This document shows, piece by piece, positions 1 to 8,116 of a DNA stretch of 14,519 nucleotides; the stretch's first letter is position 1, and each line of letters begins with the position of its first letter. This stretch comes from Methylococcaceae bacterium (GTDB lineage: Bacteria > Pseudomonadota > Gammaproteobacteria > Methylococcales > Methylomonadaceae). The position numbers and the translations under genes were made by a program. Under the pieces are notes generated by a model that saw only the letters and a list, made by a program, of their open reading frames with translations, was not told the origin of the DNA and did not search any database. The DNA is taken from assembly GCA_005779525.1 (NCBI GenBank), contig SXIZ01000290.1, positions 1 through 14,519 of the forward strand, given 5' to 3'.

Positions 1-3000
1 AATTGCGATAAGTTTTGCTGGTATAAAACAGGGTTTTTCCAAAGCTTTAATCCAGCGCTCACATTAATCCCAGGTAAACTAAAATCACTTGCGTTGGCGT
101 CACCCTCAGCAATAGTTAGGAAAGGTCGTGGTGTATCAACCAAATCGTTTTCAATGTCGCTTACACCTAGCAATTGCTGCGTTAAACGTTGAATAGTCCC
201 AACTAAATTTGCCACATTAAACGGTTTGGTAATATAACAATTCATGCCAGCAGCATAGGCGGCTTCATCCAAGCCTTTAAACGCACCTGCAGTCAGAGCG
301 ACCACAGGTAAGGCAGCAAATTGCGGATGCTGACGAATAGCCCGAGTAGTTTCATAACCATCCAACAGCGGCATTTGGATATCCATCAAAACGATATCGA
401 TGCTATCAGGGTTCTGCAATAACCAGTTCAGGGCTTCCTGCCCATTTTCGCAGAGGGTCACTATCGCCCCCTCATCCTGCAGTATACGTTGCGCCAGAAG
501 ACGGTTGAGATCGCTATCGTCTGCGACCAAAATCCTAATATCTTTCAGTCGATCTTGTGACACTTGAGCTGCAACCGCCGTGCTTAATTCCCCTGATTGC
601 TCCTGCCTATGCTTTAAGACCGTGGTCACGGCGTTAAATAAACCAGAGGGCGTCACTGGTTTGCTTAATAAGGCATCAACATTATGCACATCGGCTTCGG
701 CAAGTAACGCTTCTCTTGAATAGGCGGTAATCATGAGAATAATCGGTGAACGCCCAGTCGCAGTAATAGCATCTTGGGTGACTTTGCGGATGACTTGGGC
801 AGTTGCCAAGCCGTCTAGACCCGGCATTTTCCAATCAAGCAGGATGACATCGTAGGCTTCCTGCCGTTCTAAGGCGTGCAAAATAGCTTCTTGCCCTGAC
901 GCTAAAGCAATTGCTTGCCAGCCTAAGCTTTTGGAGATTAAGACTAAGGCCTCCCGCGCTGAATTATTATCATCCACCACCAGAAGTTTTAAATTCGTCA
1001 ATGGACTTGCAGTCATATTGACCTGCAAATTGCGCTTGAGTGTCAGCTCAAACCAAAATTTACTGCCCTCGCCCACAATACTGCTTACGTGTAATTCTCC
1101 GCCCATAAGCTTGATTAATTGCTGACAGATGGACAAACCTAAGCCTGTCCCACCAAAGCGACGACTGATACTGCTATCAGCTTGAGTAAACGCGGAAAAT
1201 AAATCAACTTGTTGCTCCTCTGGAATACCAATACCGGTATCACTCACGGCAAATAACAGTGTGACCTCTTCAGAACCCGTGCTCACCTCCGTCACCCGCA
1301 GTGCCACTTCACCCTGCTCGGTGAACTTCACTGCATTATTAAGCAAATTCAGTAAGACTTGTTGTAAACGTAAGCCATCGCCAATCAAAGCATCTGCGAC
1401 CAATGGCGGAATGATTGAGACTTCCAGATTTTTGCTCCCCGAAGAGATGGCGATCAAGGACGCTAGATTATCCAACACTTCATGCAAGCGAAACGGTTGC
1501 TGTTCAATTTCTAAATGCCCGGATTCTATCTTAGAAAAATCGAGAATATCGTTAATGATGCCCATCAAAGAACGTCCCGCACTATCGATATTCGCAACTA
1601 AACTGCGGGCATCAATATTGAGTTCTTGCTGTTGCAGTAAATAGCAAAATCCCAAGACCGCATTCATCGGCGTACAGATTTCGTGGCTCATATTAGAGAG
1701 AAAAATGCTTTTGACGTGCGCAAGGCGTTCTGAGGTTTCTTTAGCTGCTTCAAGATCTTGGGTGCGTTCATCCACTAATTGTTCTAGATGCTGCCGATGA
1801 TTGAAAATTTCTAACTCTTGTTGTTTACGCCGATTTATATTTTGAATAGTCGCTACGCGGTACAGCACTTTCTGCTCAGTATTTTTGACACTGACCACAT
1901 CGACTTGTACGTTGATTGCCGAGCCATCAGCATGTCTTAACATGGATTCATACGAGGCACAGCCAACTTTATCCGCGTTTTGTAAATGCTCGAACACATA
2001 TTCTCTGCGTTCAGGGATATGTAGCGATAGAATTTCTTTATCTACAAATTCTTGCGGGTCTTTAGAACCCAGTAAATGTACGAAGGCAGGATTGCAGGTG
2101 ACCAGTCTACCCGTTTCTGCATTACCAATGGCTATCCCATGAGCACAGTAGTGGAAAGCATCCGCCCAGAGCTGATGTTCAAATAAAATGCGTTTTTGAT
2201 CGGTAATATCCTGCACGGTTCCAATCAAGCGCAGATGTTTTCCGTCATGATCTGTTTCTAAGCGGGCATAATTAAACAGCCAGCGTTCATCATCCGCTTG
2301 ACGTTGAATACGAAATTGAATGCCTTGTGGCTGATTGCCCTCCAAACAGTCAGTAACCTGTTGCTGCACGCGCGACCTATCATCGGGATGTACTAAAGTT
2401 AAAATTTGCTCTAAGCGTAACGGAAGATCTTGTTGATACTTTAAGCCGAAGAGATTATAAGTTTCCTCGCTCCAGACAATTTCCTGAGAATTAAGATTGA
2501 CCATCCAACTGCCGATATGGGCGATGGCCTGTGTGTCATTTAGAAGCCGCTCATTATCAACAAGCGCTTGTTCAGCTATTTTGCGTTCGCTGATATCAAA
2601 GACGACGCCGCGATATAAATTTAGCTCGCCATTTGGGTCATAAACAGGCTTTCCGCGCGACATTAACCAGCGTTTCTTGCCATTGACCGGATTGGCCAAA
2701 CTCCATTCCAAACGCAATTCTTTTTGCTGTTCGACTGCGGCTTGAATAGCGAGTTGCGCCGCTGAACGTTCTGCAGGCGTCACTGTCATTAACCAGGCAT
2801 CGTAGCTAGGTGTTACTGAATTCAGCTTCAGACCGTATAACTCCCAGAGTGAATCGTTCCAATGATTTTCATTGGTATGAATATTCCACTCCCAATACCC
2901 CGCATTGGCGGCTTGTAAGGTTTGATTGAGTCTATCTTTACTAAAGGTTAAATCTTGAGCGGTTAATTGTTGAAGATTAGCTTGGGCACGATGTAAACGA

Positions 3001-3314
3001 TGAAACACCAGACTAAACAACATGCCCATCACGGTAAACACTGCCATGGAGACTACATAACGTGTTTCGGCAATTTCCCATGACCATTGGGGAGGTATAA
3101 AAATATACAACGCCAATATGACGGAGGTGAAAGTGGCTAATAATCCCCCGAGCAAACCGCTTAACCAAGCGCTAATAAATACCGCCGGGTAAAAAAAGAT
3201 CCAGGTAAAAGGCTGAATATAGCTCCATAATTCCCATTGCAGCAAGGCTGCAATACAAGGTATTACGGGGGTGAAATAACGGGGCAGCCTAAAACATGCT
3301 TTAGTTGATTGCAT
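1..3314 (-). CDS. Hybrid sensor histidine kinase with three PAS domains, two receivers and the start of an Hpt domain (partial, C-terminus beyond the window)
   Basis: Membrane-bound sensor kinase that should run an internal His-Asp-His-Asp phosphorelay. I translated the minus strand without a stop from the ATG at 3314 to base 1 (1104 codons). The start is firm: AGGA lies just upstream and an in-frame TAG sits two codons before the ATG. Residues about 12-100 form hydrophobic segments resembling a DUF4118-type sensor region. PAS domains follow at about 125-235, 260-370 and 385-500. The H-box is MSHEICTPMN with His544; family members normally have Arg where this has Cys. The ATP-binding domain shows the N-box LLNNAVKF (Asn660), DTGIGIP and GGTGLGLS. 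Receiver 1 has VVDDN (Asp781/782) and LLDWKMPG (Asp827). Receiver 2 has the acceptor in LMDIQMP (Asp978). The last ~26 residues (GINVSAGLKLW...) resemble the opening of an Hpt domain. The signal sensed is unknown. Confidence 0.93.
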   Translation of the reverse strand, partial: MQSTKACFRLPRYFTPVIPCIAALLQWELWSYIQPFTWIFFYPAVFISAWLSGLLGGLLATFTSVILALYIFIPPQWSWEIAETRYVVSMAVFTVMGMLFSLVFHRLHRAQANLQQLTAQDLTFSKDRLNQTLQAANAGYWEWNIHTNENHWNDSLWELYGLKLNSVTPSYDAWLMTVTPAERSAAQLAIQAAVEQQKELRLEWSLANPVNGKKRWLMSRGKPVYDPNGELNLYRGVVFDISERKIAEQALVDNERLLNDTQAIAHIGSWMVNLNSQEIVWSEETYNLFGLKYQQDLPLRLEQILTLVHPDDRSRVQQQVTDCLEGNQPQGIQFRIQRQADDERWLFNYARLETDHDGKHLRLIGTVQDITDQKRILFEHQLWADAFHYCAHGIAIGNAETGRLVTCNPAFVHLLGSKDPQEFVDKEILSLHIPERREYVFEHLQNADKVGCASYESMLRHADGSAINVQVDVVSVKNTEQKVLYRVATIQNINRRKQQELEIFNHRQHLEQLVDERTQDLEAAKETSERLAHVKSIFLSNMSHEICTPMNAVLGFCYLLQQQELNIDARSLVANIDSAGRSLMGIINDILDFSKIESGHLEIEQQPFRLHEVLDNLASLIAISSGSKNLEVSIIPPLVADALIGDGLRLQQVLLNLLNNAVKFTEQGEVALRVTEVSTGSEEVTLLFAVSDTGIGIPEEQQVDLFSAFTQADSSISRRFGGTGLGLSICQQLIKLMGGELHVSSIVGEGSKFWFELTLKRNLQVNMTASPLTNLKLLVVDDNNSAREALVLISKSLGWQAIALASGQEAILHALERQEAYDVILLDWKMPGLDGLATAQVIRKVTQDAITATGRSPIILMITAYSREALLAEADVHNVDALLSKPVTPSGLFNAVTTVLKHRQEQSGELSTAVAAQVSQDRLKDIRILVADDSDLNRLLAQRILQDEGAIVTLCENGQEALNWLLQNPDSIDIVLMDIQMPLLDGYETTRAIRQHPQFAALPVVALTAGAFKGLDEAAYAAGMNCYITKPFNVANLVGTIQRLTQQLLGVSDIENDLVDTPRPFLTIAEGDANASDFSLPGINVSAGLKLWKNPVLYQQNLSQ

Positions 3315-3389
3315 ATATTCCTACTTAAGTCACGACGGTATACGGCTCGAAATACGCAGTTTCCCAAAGATTAGGAGCTCATCCTGATA

Positions 3390-3395
3390 ATTATA
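3390..3395 (-). promoter_or_regulatory. Possible -10 element for the hybrid kinase gene
   Basis: Read on the minus strand this is a perfect TATAAT, about 75 bases before the kinase ATG, in the 259-base gap after acr3. I see no good -35 hexamer at 16-18 bases, so the call rests on the -10 alone. The rest of the gap (3315-3573) shows no convincing gene or terminator. Confidence 0.3.
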
Positions 3396-3573
3396 GATGC
3401 AGTATTAAAAGTTTTATGGAGTTTTTAGTTGCAGGATGTGGGGTAAAGCTGCAAATCGACGATCACTCGATATGACTTGCACTACAGATTTGCCGAACTT
3501 AATTGCGGGTGCGCTTGGTGCAAGACAGATGCAAAAGCGCAGGCATTCAAATAAAATTACGCTGGCAGCGGCG

Positions 3574-4641
3574 CTATTGGTGTAATTCTTGAGCAAAAAA
3601 GTGCTTTTGAAAATAAAAGGCCACATTCACTAAGGCAATCATCACTGGCACTTCAATTAATGGCCCGATCACGGCGGCAAACGCTGCGCCACTATTGATG
3701 CCAAACACCGCGACGGCGACCGCAATGGCTAGCTCGAAGTTGTTACTGGCAGCGGTGAATGCCAAGGTGGTAGATTTTTCATAACTAGCACCAATGGCTT
3801 TACCCATCATAAAACTCAGTAAAAACATGATGATAAAATAAATTAACAACGGAATCGCAATATGTACGACATCTAAAGGCAGTTGTACGATCAAATCACC
3901 TTTTAACGCAAACATCACCACGATGGTAAACAACAACGCCATTAAGGTGAGTGGGCTAATTTTAGGTATAAAGCGGTGCTGATACCAGTCTTGGCCTTTG
4001 GCACGCATGAGAATAAATCGCGTCAGAAAGCCTGCGATAAACGGGATCCCTAAATAAATAAAGACACTTTGCGCAATTTCACCGATGCTGATCGGCACTA
4101 AACTGCCTTGCAAGCCAAACCATGGCGGTAATACCGTGATAAAGACCCAAGCATAAAGACTAAAAAACACGACCTGAAAGATGCTGTTAAACGCCACTAA
4201 CGCCGCTGCATATTGGTTATCCCCTTTTGCCAATTCATTCCAAACAATCACCATCGCAATACAGCGAGCCAAGCCGATCATGATCAGACCCGTCATATAT
4301 TCAGGATAATCGCGCAGAAAAATAATCGCCAGCACAAACATCAATAGCGGACCGATAATCCAGTTTTGCACTAATGAGACCGCTAATACTCGCCAATTCC
4401 GAAAAACATCGCCAAGCTCCTCATAATGCACTTTGGCTAAGGGCGGATACATCATGAGTATTAGGCCAAGCGCAATAGGAATATTAGTCGTACCTACGGA
4501 GACGGCTTGATTTAAGGTATTAACCTCAGTTGGGAATAGAAAACCTAGCCCGACACCACAGGCCATGGCAATAAAAATCCACAGGGTTAAATAGCGGTCA
4601 AGAAAGGATAATCGGGGTTGGGAACAGGTCTCTGGAAGCAT
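3574..4641 (-). CDS. acr3: Arsenite efflux carrier of the Acr3 family
   Basis: Inner-membrane transporter that expels arsenite, the last gene of the ars cluster. The 355-residue protein is almost wholly hydrophobic, with about ten membrane segments, and has the usual length for Acr3 (BASS-like superfamily) rather than the longer ArsB. Family signatures visible are ARCIAMVIVWNELAKGD, containing the transport cysteine (Cys127), and NNFELAIAVAVAVFG, with the conserved Glu303. The ATG at 4641 follows AGGAG at good spacing and comes 12 bases after the arsA stop codon, so the genes are co-transcribed and probably translationally coupled. With ArsA upstream the carrier may work as an ATP-driven pump. 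Acr3-ArsA pairing occurs in other bacteria; here it is inferred from adjacency. Confidence 0.95.
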   Translation of the reverse strand: MLPETCSQPRLSFLDRYLTLWIFIAMACGVGLGFLFPTEVNTLNQAVSVGTTNIPIALGLILMMYPPLAKVHYEELGDVFRNWRVLAVSLVQNWIIGPLLMFVLAIIFLRDYPEYMTGLIMIGLARCIAMVIVWNELAKGDNQYAAALVAFNSIFQVVFFSLYAWVFITVLPPWFGLQGSLVPISIGEIAQSVFIYLGIPFIAGFLTRFILMRAKGQDWYQHRFIPKISPLTLMALLFTIVVMFALKGDLIVQLPLDVVHIAIPLLIYFIIMFLLSFMMGKAIGASYEKSTTLAFTAASNNFELAIAVAVAVFGINSGAAFAAVIGPLIEVPVMIALVNVAFYFQKHFFAQELHQ

Positions 4642-4653
4642 AAACTCTCCTAA

Positions 4654-6423
4654 TTAATATCGGCCCGCTGTCAGATCCAGTAAGCGTTCAACACCCACGG
4701 GTTCTGCTTTGAGCACGGGCACAACCGCGAAGCGTTGTGCATGATGGGTTGCGACTGCATGAATTTCGGGTAATTCATTCACAGCACGTCGTTGTAATAA
4801 GGGTGAATGGACGGTGGTTGCAGCCATACTGTTATTGATAACCCACGCCCAAGGTTCAATGCCTGCACGGCGAAGATCGGCTTGCAGATTCACCGCTTCC
4901 AATATCGGGGTAGTTTCTGCTAGTGTCACCAGTAATACTTTGGTTTGCTTAGGGTCTTGTAATTGCATCATCGGCGTCAGGTAATGGACTTCCGCCCCGC
5001 CCCTTTGGCGGGTAACTTCACGATGATATGCACCCGTCGCATCCAGCAACAGCAAGGTATGCCCTGTCGGTGCGGTATCCATTACGACGAACTTTTTACC
5101 CGCTTCGGCAATAATGCGAGAAAATGCCTGAAACACTGCAATTTCTTCGGTACAGGGTGAACGCAGATCTTCTTCTAGCAGCGCTTTTCCTTTTGCATCC
5201 AATTGTGCGCCTTGGGTGGCTAACACCTGCTGGCGATAACGCTCGGTTTCTACCTGTGGATCAATTCGACTCACTGTGAGCGGGTCCAAAGCCCCGCTCA
5301 AGGTTTCAGTTAAATGTGCGGCAGGGTCTGAGGTAGTTAAATGCACAGGCAAGCCACGTCGGGCAAGGTCTACTGCGATAGCCGCTGCCAAGGTGGTTTT
5401 ACCAACACCGCCTTTACCCATTAGCATGACCAAGCCATGACCATCTTGCGCAATTTCATCCACCAGCGTGGATAAGCTAGGCGTTTCAATGACGACGGTA
5501 TGAGTTTCGCTTTGAGCGCTAATGGGGATATTGGTGCTGAGCAAATGCCGTAGTGCCTCTAAGCCAACTAGATTAAAGGCTTTAAGCTCAATTCGGTCGC
5601 ACGGTAATTCGTTAAGCACGGCAGGAAGGGTGTTCAGGGCCTGTTGCTCGCGGGCATAAATAGCACTCGCCAGTGCATCATGCGCTGCCTCGGCGGCAGG
5701 TAAAATAGCATTGATCACTAAATATTGTTGCGATAAACCCAGCGTATTTAATTCCGCATGCGTCCTAGCAACTTCACGTAAAGTGGCTTGTTGTGGGCGT
5801 GCTACCAGGATAAGGCGGCTGCGTAGAGGATCGGCTAAGGCATCGACGGCGGCTTGATATTGGCTACGCTGTTTTTCCAAACCCGCTAAGGGACCAAGAC
5901 AGGAAGCATCGCCTTTACCCTCCTCCAAAAAACCGCTCCAGGCCCCGGGTAACTGCAACAGCCGAAGGGTGTGACCCGTAGGGGCGGTGTCGAAAATGAT
6001 ATGTTCATAAGCAGCCGTCAATGTCGAATTCACTAACAGTGCAGTGAACTCATCAAAAGCCGCAATTTCTGTGGTGCAAGCGCCAGACAATTGCTCTTCT
6101 ATGCTTTTTACTACGGCTTCGGGTAATACGCCTCTGACTGGACCCACAATCCGATCACGGTAGGCTTGCGCTGCCGCTTGCGGATCAATTTCTAATGCCG
6201 ATAAATTAGCGACCGCAGGAATGACAGTAATTTGATTACCAATCGTGATACCGAATACCTGACCTACGTTGGACGCTGGATCAGTACTGACCAATAACAC
6301 CCGTCGTCCAGCATCTGCCAACTGTATTGCCGAGGCGCAAGCGACCGAGGTTTTACCGACTCCGCCTTTGCCCGTAAAAAACAAAAAACGCGGAGCTTGC
6401 TCGAGAAATTTAATACGCTGCAT
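4654..6423 (-). CDS. arsA: Arsenite-transporting ATPase ArsA (two-halved)
   Basis: Cytosolic ATPase that receives arsenite from ArsD and energises export. The protein has 589 residues, close to the 583 of plasmid R773 ArsA, and two homologous halves. The A1 half has the P-loop GKGGVGKT at 18-25 and the signature DTAPTGHT at about 145; the A2 half has a second P-loop at 336-343 and a second DTAPTGHT at about 449. The three cysteines that bind the metalloid in R773 ArsA have counterparts here: Cys116 (SGACTTEIAAFDEF), Cys175 (GDASCLGPL) and Cys424 (RSPCTEEIAVFQAF). I chose the ATG at 6423 because GGAG lies seven bases upstream and the N-terminus then matches the family. An in-frame ATG at 6456 would add 11 residues but lacks a ribosome site. 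The gap to arsD is 150 bases, unusually long for this operon. Confidence 0.95.
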   Translation of the reverse strand: MQRIKFLEQAPRFLFFTGKGGVGKTSVACASAIQLADAGRRVLLVSTDPASNVGQVFGITIGNQITVIPAVANLSALEIDPQAAAQAYRDRIVGPVRGVLPEAVVKSIEEQLSGACTTEIAAFDEFTALLVNSTLTAAYEHIIFDTAPTGHTLRLLQLPGAWSGFLEEGKGDASCLGPLAGLEKQRSQYQAAVDALADPLRSRLILVARPQQATLREVARTHAELNTLGLSQQYLVINAILPAAEAAHDALASAIYAREQQALNTLPAVLNELPCDRIELKAFNLVGLEALRHLLSTNIPISAQSETHTVVIETPSLSTLVDEIAQDGHGLVMLMGKGGVGKTTLAAAIAVDLARRGLPVHLTTSDPAAHLTETLSGALDPLTVSRIDPQVETERYRQQVLATQGAQLDAKGKALLEEDLRSPCTEEIAVFQAFSRIIAEAGKKFVVMDTAPTGHTLLLLDATGAYHREVTRQRGGAEVHYLTPMMQLQDPKQTKVLLVTLAETTPILEAVNLQADLRRAGIEPWAWVINNSMAATTVHSPLLQRRAVNELPEIHAVATHHAQRFAVVPVLKAEPVGVERLLDLTAGRY

Positions 6424-6450
6424 AGGAGAACTCCAAGGGATTAGCCACGC

Positions 6451-6494
6451 TGGCATGCAGCAATTCCATCACTGCATTCCGTGCCAGCATGCCA
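6451..6494. repeat. Overlapping inverted repeats between arsD and arsA
   Basis: TGGCATGC at 6451-6458 is perfectly complementary to GCATGCCA at 6487-6494. A second, overlapping pair is GCTGGCA at 6449-6455 with TGCCAGC at 6482-6488. The two pairings exclude each other, so the transcript upstream of the arsA ribosome site could form either stem. There is no U-run, so it is not an intrinsic terminator. A role in RNA processing or in setting the ArsD:ArsA ratio is possible but only inferred. Confidence 0.5.
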
Positions 6495-6573
6495 AAGATA
6501 TGATTGAGTCGAACGCCACTTAATGTCGCAATGAGCGGCACGGATAAAAGTTACCGCTCTAGAGGTGGACGAA

Positions 6574-6930
6574 CTAAGCGCAGCTACCGCCACCACAACA
6601 ACTGGATTGGGGTTTTGCTTCTGCTATAGCGATGCCAGTCCAACGCGATAATTCAGCACGATTTGGATAGCGTCCCGCTAATGCCACTTCGCCATCCACT
6701 AAAATCAGCGGTAACGCCTCAGCACCGGAACGCTCTAAAAAACCTTTAACAATCGCGTTTTCCGCAAAAATCATGGGTTCTTGCGACAAATTAAAACGCT
6801 CAATCTGAGCACCATTTTGTTTAGCCCAATCAAAGTCGGCGGAAAAGCCTACCAGTTCTTGGTCTACATCCACACCACAGACGCCGGTACTGCAACATAA
6901 AGCAGGGTCAAATACTTGAATAGTTGCCAT
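6574..6930 (-). CDS. arsD: Arsenite metallochaperone ArsD
   Basis: ArsD binds trivalent arsenic and hands it to ArsA, increasing the affinity of the pump; it has also been described as a weak repressor. The 118-residue product has the thioredoxin-like ArsD fold sequence and the key vicinal pair plus third cysteine, Cys12-Cys13-Cys18 (DPALCCSTGVC), which is the arsenite site passed to ArsA. A second cysteine cluster at the C-terminus (SSCCGGGSCA, Cys111, Cys112, Cys117) resembles the terminal cysteines of R773 ArsD. The ATG at 6930 is preceded by AAGGAG seven bases away, and that site overlaps the TAA of arsC, so arsC and arsD are tightly coupled. The presence of arsA immediately downstream agrees with the assignment. 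Confidence 0.95.
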   Translation of the reverse strand: MATIQVFDPALCCSTGVCGVDVDQELVGFSADFDWAKQNGAQIERFNLSQEPMIFAENAIVKGFLERSGAEALPLILVDGEVALAGRYPNRAELSRWTGIAIAEAKPQSSCCGGGSCA

Positions 6931-6941
6931 GTTTCATCTCC

Positions 6942-7421
6942 TTAAGGTAATAAACTGCCAATACGGTCTAATTCGACTTTTAAGCGCGCTTTATCGTTTT
7001 GTAATTCATCGAGCGGCAGCGCTAAAAAAGTTTCAATACGATGGCGCAAAATACGATAAGCGGTCATGAAGGATGCTGTGATTTCCTCTTCTGTACCCGT
7101 GACATGCGCAGGGTCTTCAACCCCCCAATGACTGCGTAACACTTGACCTAAATAAGCAGGACATTCTTCATTAGCCGCATTACCACAGACACTGATCACA
7201 ATATCAGGCGTCACTGGCAAATCTGTCCAAGACTTACTGTAATAACCTTCGGTTGCGATACCTTGGCTTTCGAGTAATGCGATTGAGCGCGGGTGCACTT
7301 GGCCCGTGGGTTTACTACCGGCACTCATTCCGCTCCAGCCTTGAGGTGCTAAATGATTGAAAGTAGCTTCACCTAGAATAGAACGACAGGAATTGCCGGT
7401 ACACAGAAACAGTACATTCAT
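6942..7421 (-). CDS. arsC: Arsenate reductase, low-molecular-weight phosphatase fold
   Basis: Reduces arsenate to arsenite in the cytoplasm, making the substrate for the exporter. The 159-residue protein begins with the phosphatase P-loop LCTGNSCRS (Cys7, Cys12, Arg13). Two further cysteines in VISVCGNAANEECP (Cys79, Cys87) match the resolving pair of thioredoxin-coupled ArsC of the pI258 type, although spaced 8 residues apart rather than 7. The catalytic Asp lies in WGVEDPA (Asp103). This is the LMW-PTP class, not the glutaredoxin-linked R773 ArsC class. The ATG at 7421 has a weak GAGAA ribosome site. It follows arsR by 155 bases and precedes arsD by 11. Whether the electron donor is thioredoxin or another thiol cannot be read from the sequence. 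Confidence 0.94.
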   Translation of the reverse strand: MNVLFLCTGNSCRSILGEATFNHLAPQGWSGMSAGSKPTGQVHPRSIALLESQGIATEGYYSKSWTDLPVTPDIVISVCGNAANEECPAYLGQVLRSHWGVEDPAHVTGTEEEITASFMTAYRILRHRIETFLALPLDELQNDKARLKVELDRIGSLLP

Positions 7422-7518
7422 TATTGGGTTCTCATATTAAATTAAAAAATTCTTTAAGTTTGTGGGTAAAAGAACATAAGTAGTCATGTGCAAGTTTTTC
7501 AGAAATTCTATAGTTCCC

Positions 7519-7536
7519 TGAGTCTTGGGAAGGCTA
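7519..7536. repeat. 18-bp dispersed repeat, copy 1 (arsR-arsC gap)
   Basis: TGAGTCTTGGGAAGGCTA is identical to 11023-11040, upstream of mutL, in the same orientation. Here it also forms the loop and right arm of a small stem (TTCCC 7514-7518 with GGGAA 7527-7531) that the other copy lacks. Two exact 18-mers in 14.5 kb are unlikely by chance. Function unknown. Confidence 0.6.
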
Positions 7537-7576
7537 GGTGAAAACTTTGGTGTAATGACTTATCAAAGCGCTTGTC

Positions 7577-7912
7577 TTAATCATCACAATTACCATCGCA
7601 AACAGGTGTAGTTATAGAGAGACACGCCTGACCACCACAACAGTTTTCGGTTAAAAATGCGAGTAGCTCATTCATCGCAGAGAAATTTGCAGAGTAGATT
7701 ACAAATCGACTTTCGTTACGCGACGTGACTAAGCCCGCGTAAGATAATTCTTTCAGATGAAACGAAAGTGACGACGGTGGTATGCCAGCAATTTCACTGA
7801 TTTTTCCAGCGGGTAGGCCTTCAGTGCCTGCTTGCACTAACAGGCGATAAACGGCCAGACGGGATTCCTGAGCAAGTGCAGCTAATGCGGTAACAGCGGT
7901 TTTATTTTCCAT
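7577..7912 (-). CDS. arsR: Arsenic-responsive repressor of the ArsR/SmtB family
   Basis: Winged-helix repressor that leaves DNA when arsenite binds, switching on the ars genes downstream. The product has 111 residues, with the recognition helix region at IPPSSLSFHLKELSYAGL (44-61) and the wing at SRNESRFVIYS. The classical CxCxxC metal motif in the recognition helix is absent. Instead the C-terminus carries Cys91-Cys92, Cys97, Cys105 and Cys109 (ENCCGGQAC...). This matches the Acidithiobacillus-type ArsR, in which a vicinal C-terminal pair and a third cysteine bind arsenite. The ATG at 7912 has no ribosome site, but a promoter fits so closely that the mRNA may begin at the start codon. A palindrome over that promoter is the likely operator. 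It is the first gene of the ars cluster. Confidence 0.94.
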   Translation of the reverse strand: MENKTAVTALAALAQESRLAVYRLLVQAGTEGLPAGKISEIAGIPPSSLSFHLKELSYAGLVTSRNESRFVIYSANFSAMNELLAFLTENCCGGQACLSITTPVCDGNCDD

Positions 7913-7934
7913 ATTTCAATGATAATGGAAATAT
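7911..7934. promoter_or_regulatory. Putative ArsR operator
   Basis: ATATTTC (7911-7917) and GAAATAT (7928-7934) are perfect 7-bp inverted arms around a 10-bp centre. The site covers the proposed -10 element and the arsR start codon, so a bound dimer would block RNA polymerase. ArsR/SmtB proteins typically bind imperfect palindromes of this scale. Assignment is by position and symmetry only. Confidence 0.6.
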
Positions 7935-7947
7935 AAAAGTGAGTCAA
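7919..7947 (-). promoter_or_regulatory. Sigma-70-type promoter of arsR
   Basis: On the minus strand TTGACT (7942-7947) and TATCAT (7919-7924) each match consensus at 5 of 6 positions and are 17 bases apart. Only six bases separate the -10 from the ATG at 7912, so transcription would start at or next to the A of the start codon, giving a leaderless message. Confidence 0.65.
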
Positions 7948-8116
7948 AACTAATTTTTATTATTTATTCTGAGATTAAAAGTCAGGGCTGGCAAAATCCA
8001 AAGTTACTTAAGGCACGCTGTTAAATATCTTTAGAACCTGTAATCAATGCTTTAAAGTGCGGTCGTTCCAACCTAAGGACGGGTTTTAACCAGAGTGTGT
8101 TGCGTAACCCAACGGA

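Noticed and set aside
3414..3626. 70-codon minus-strand frame overlapping the end of acr3
   Set aside because: It starts out of frame inside acr3, has no ribosome site and no recognisable domain; chance frame.
6424..6456. Earlier ATG (6456) for arsA
   Set aside because: No ribosome site precedes it, whereas the ATG at 6423 has GGAG at good spacing and matches the length of ArsA proteins.
7519..7536. Fragment of a tRNA-Gly gene (the complement contains CTTCCCAA, like a CCC anticodon loop)
   Set aside because: The flanking bases do not pair as an anticodon stem and there is no D- or T-arm at either copy of the repeat.
8040..8110. Terminator between miaA and arsR
   Set aside because: Only 4-bp symmetries such as GGTTTTAACC are visible and no stem is followed by a T-run, so none is claimed.
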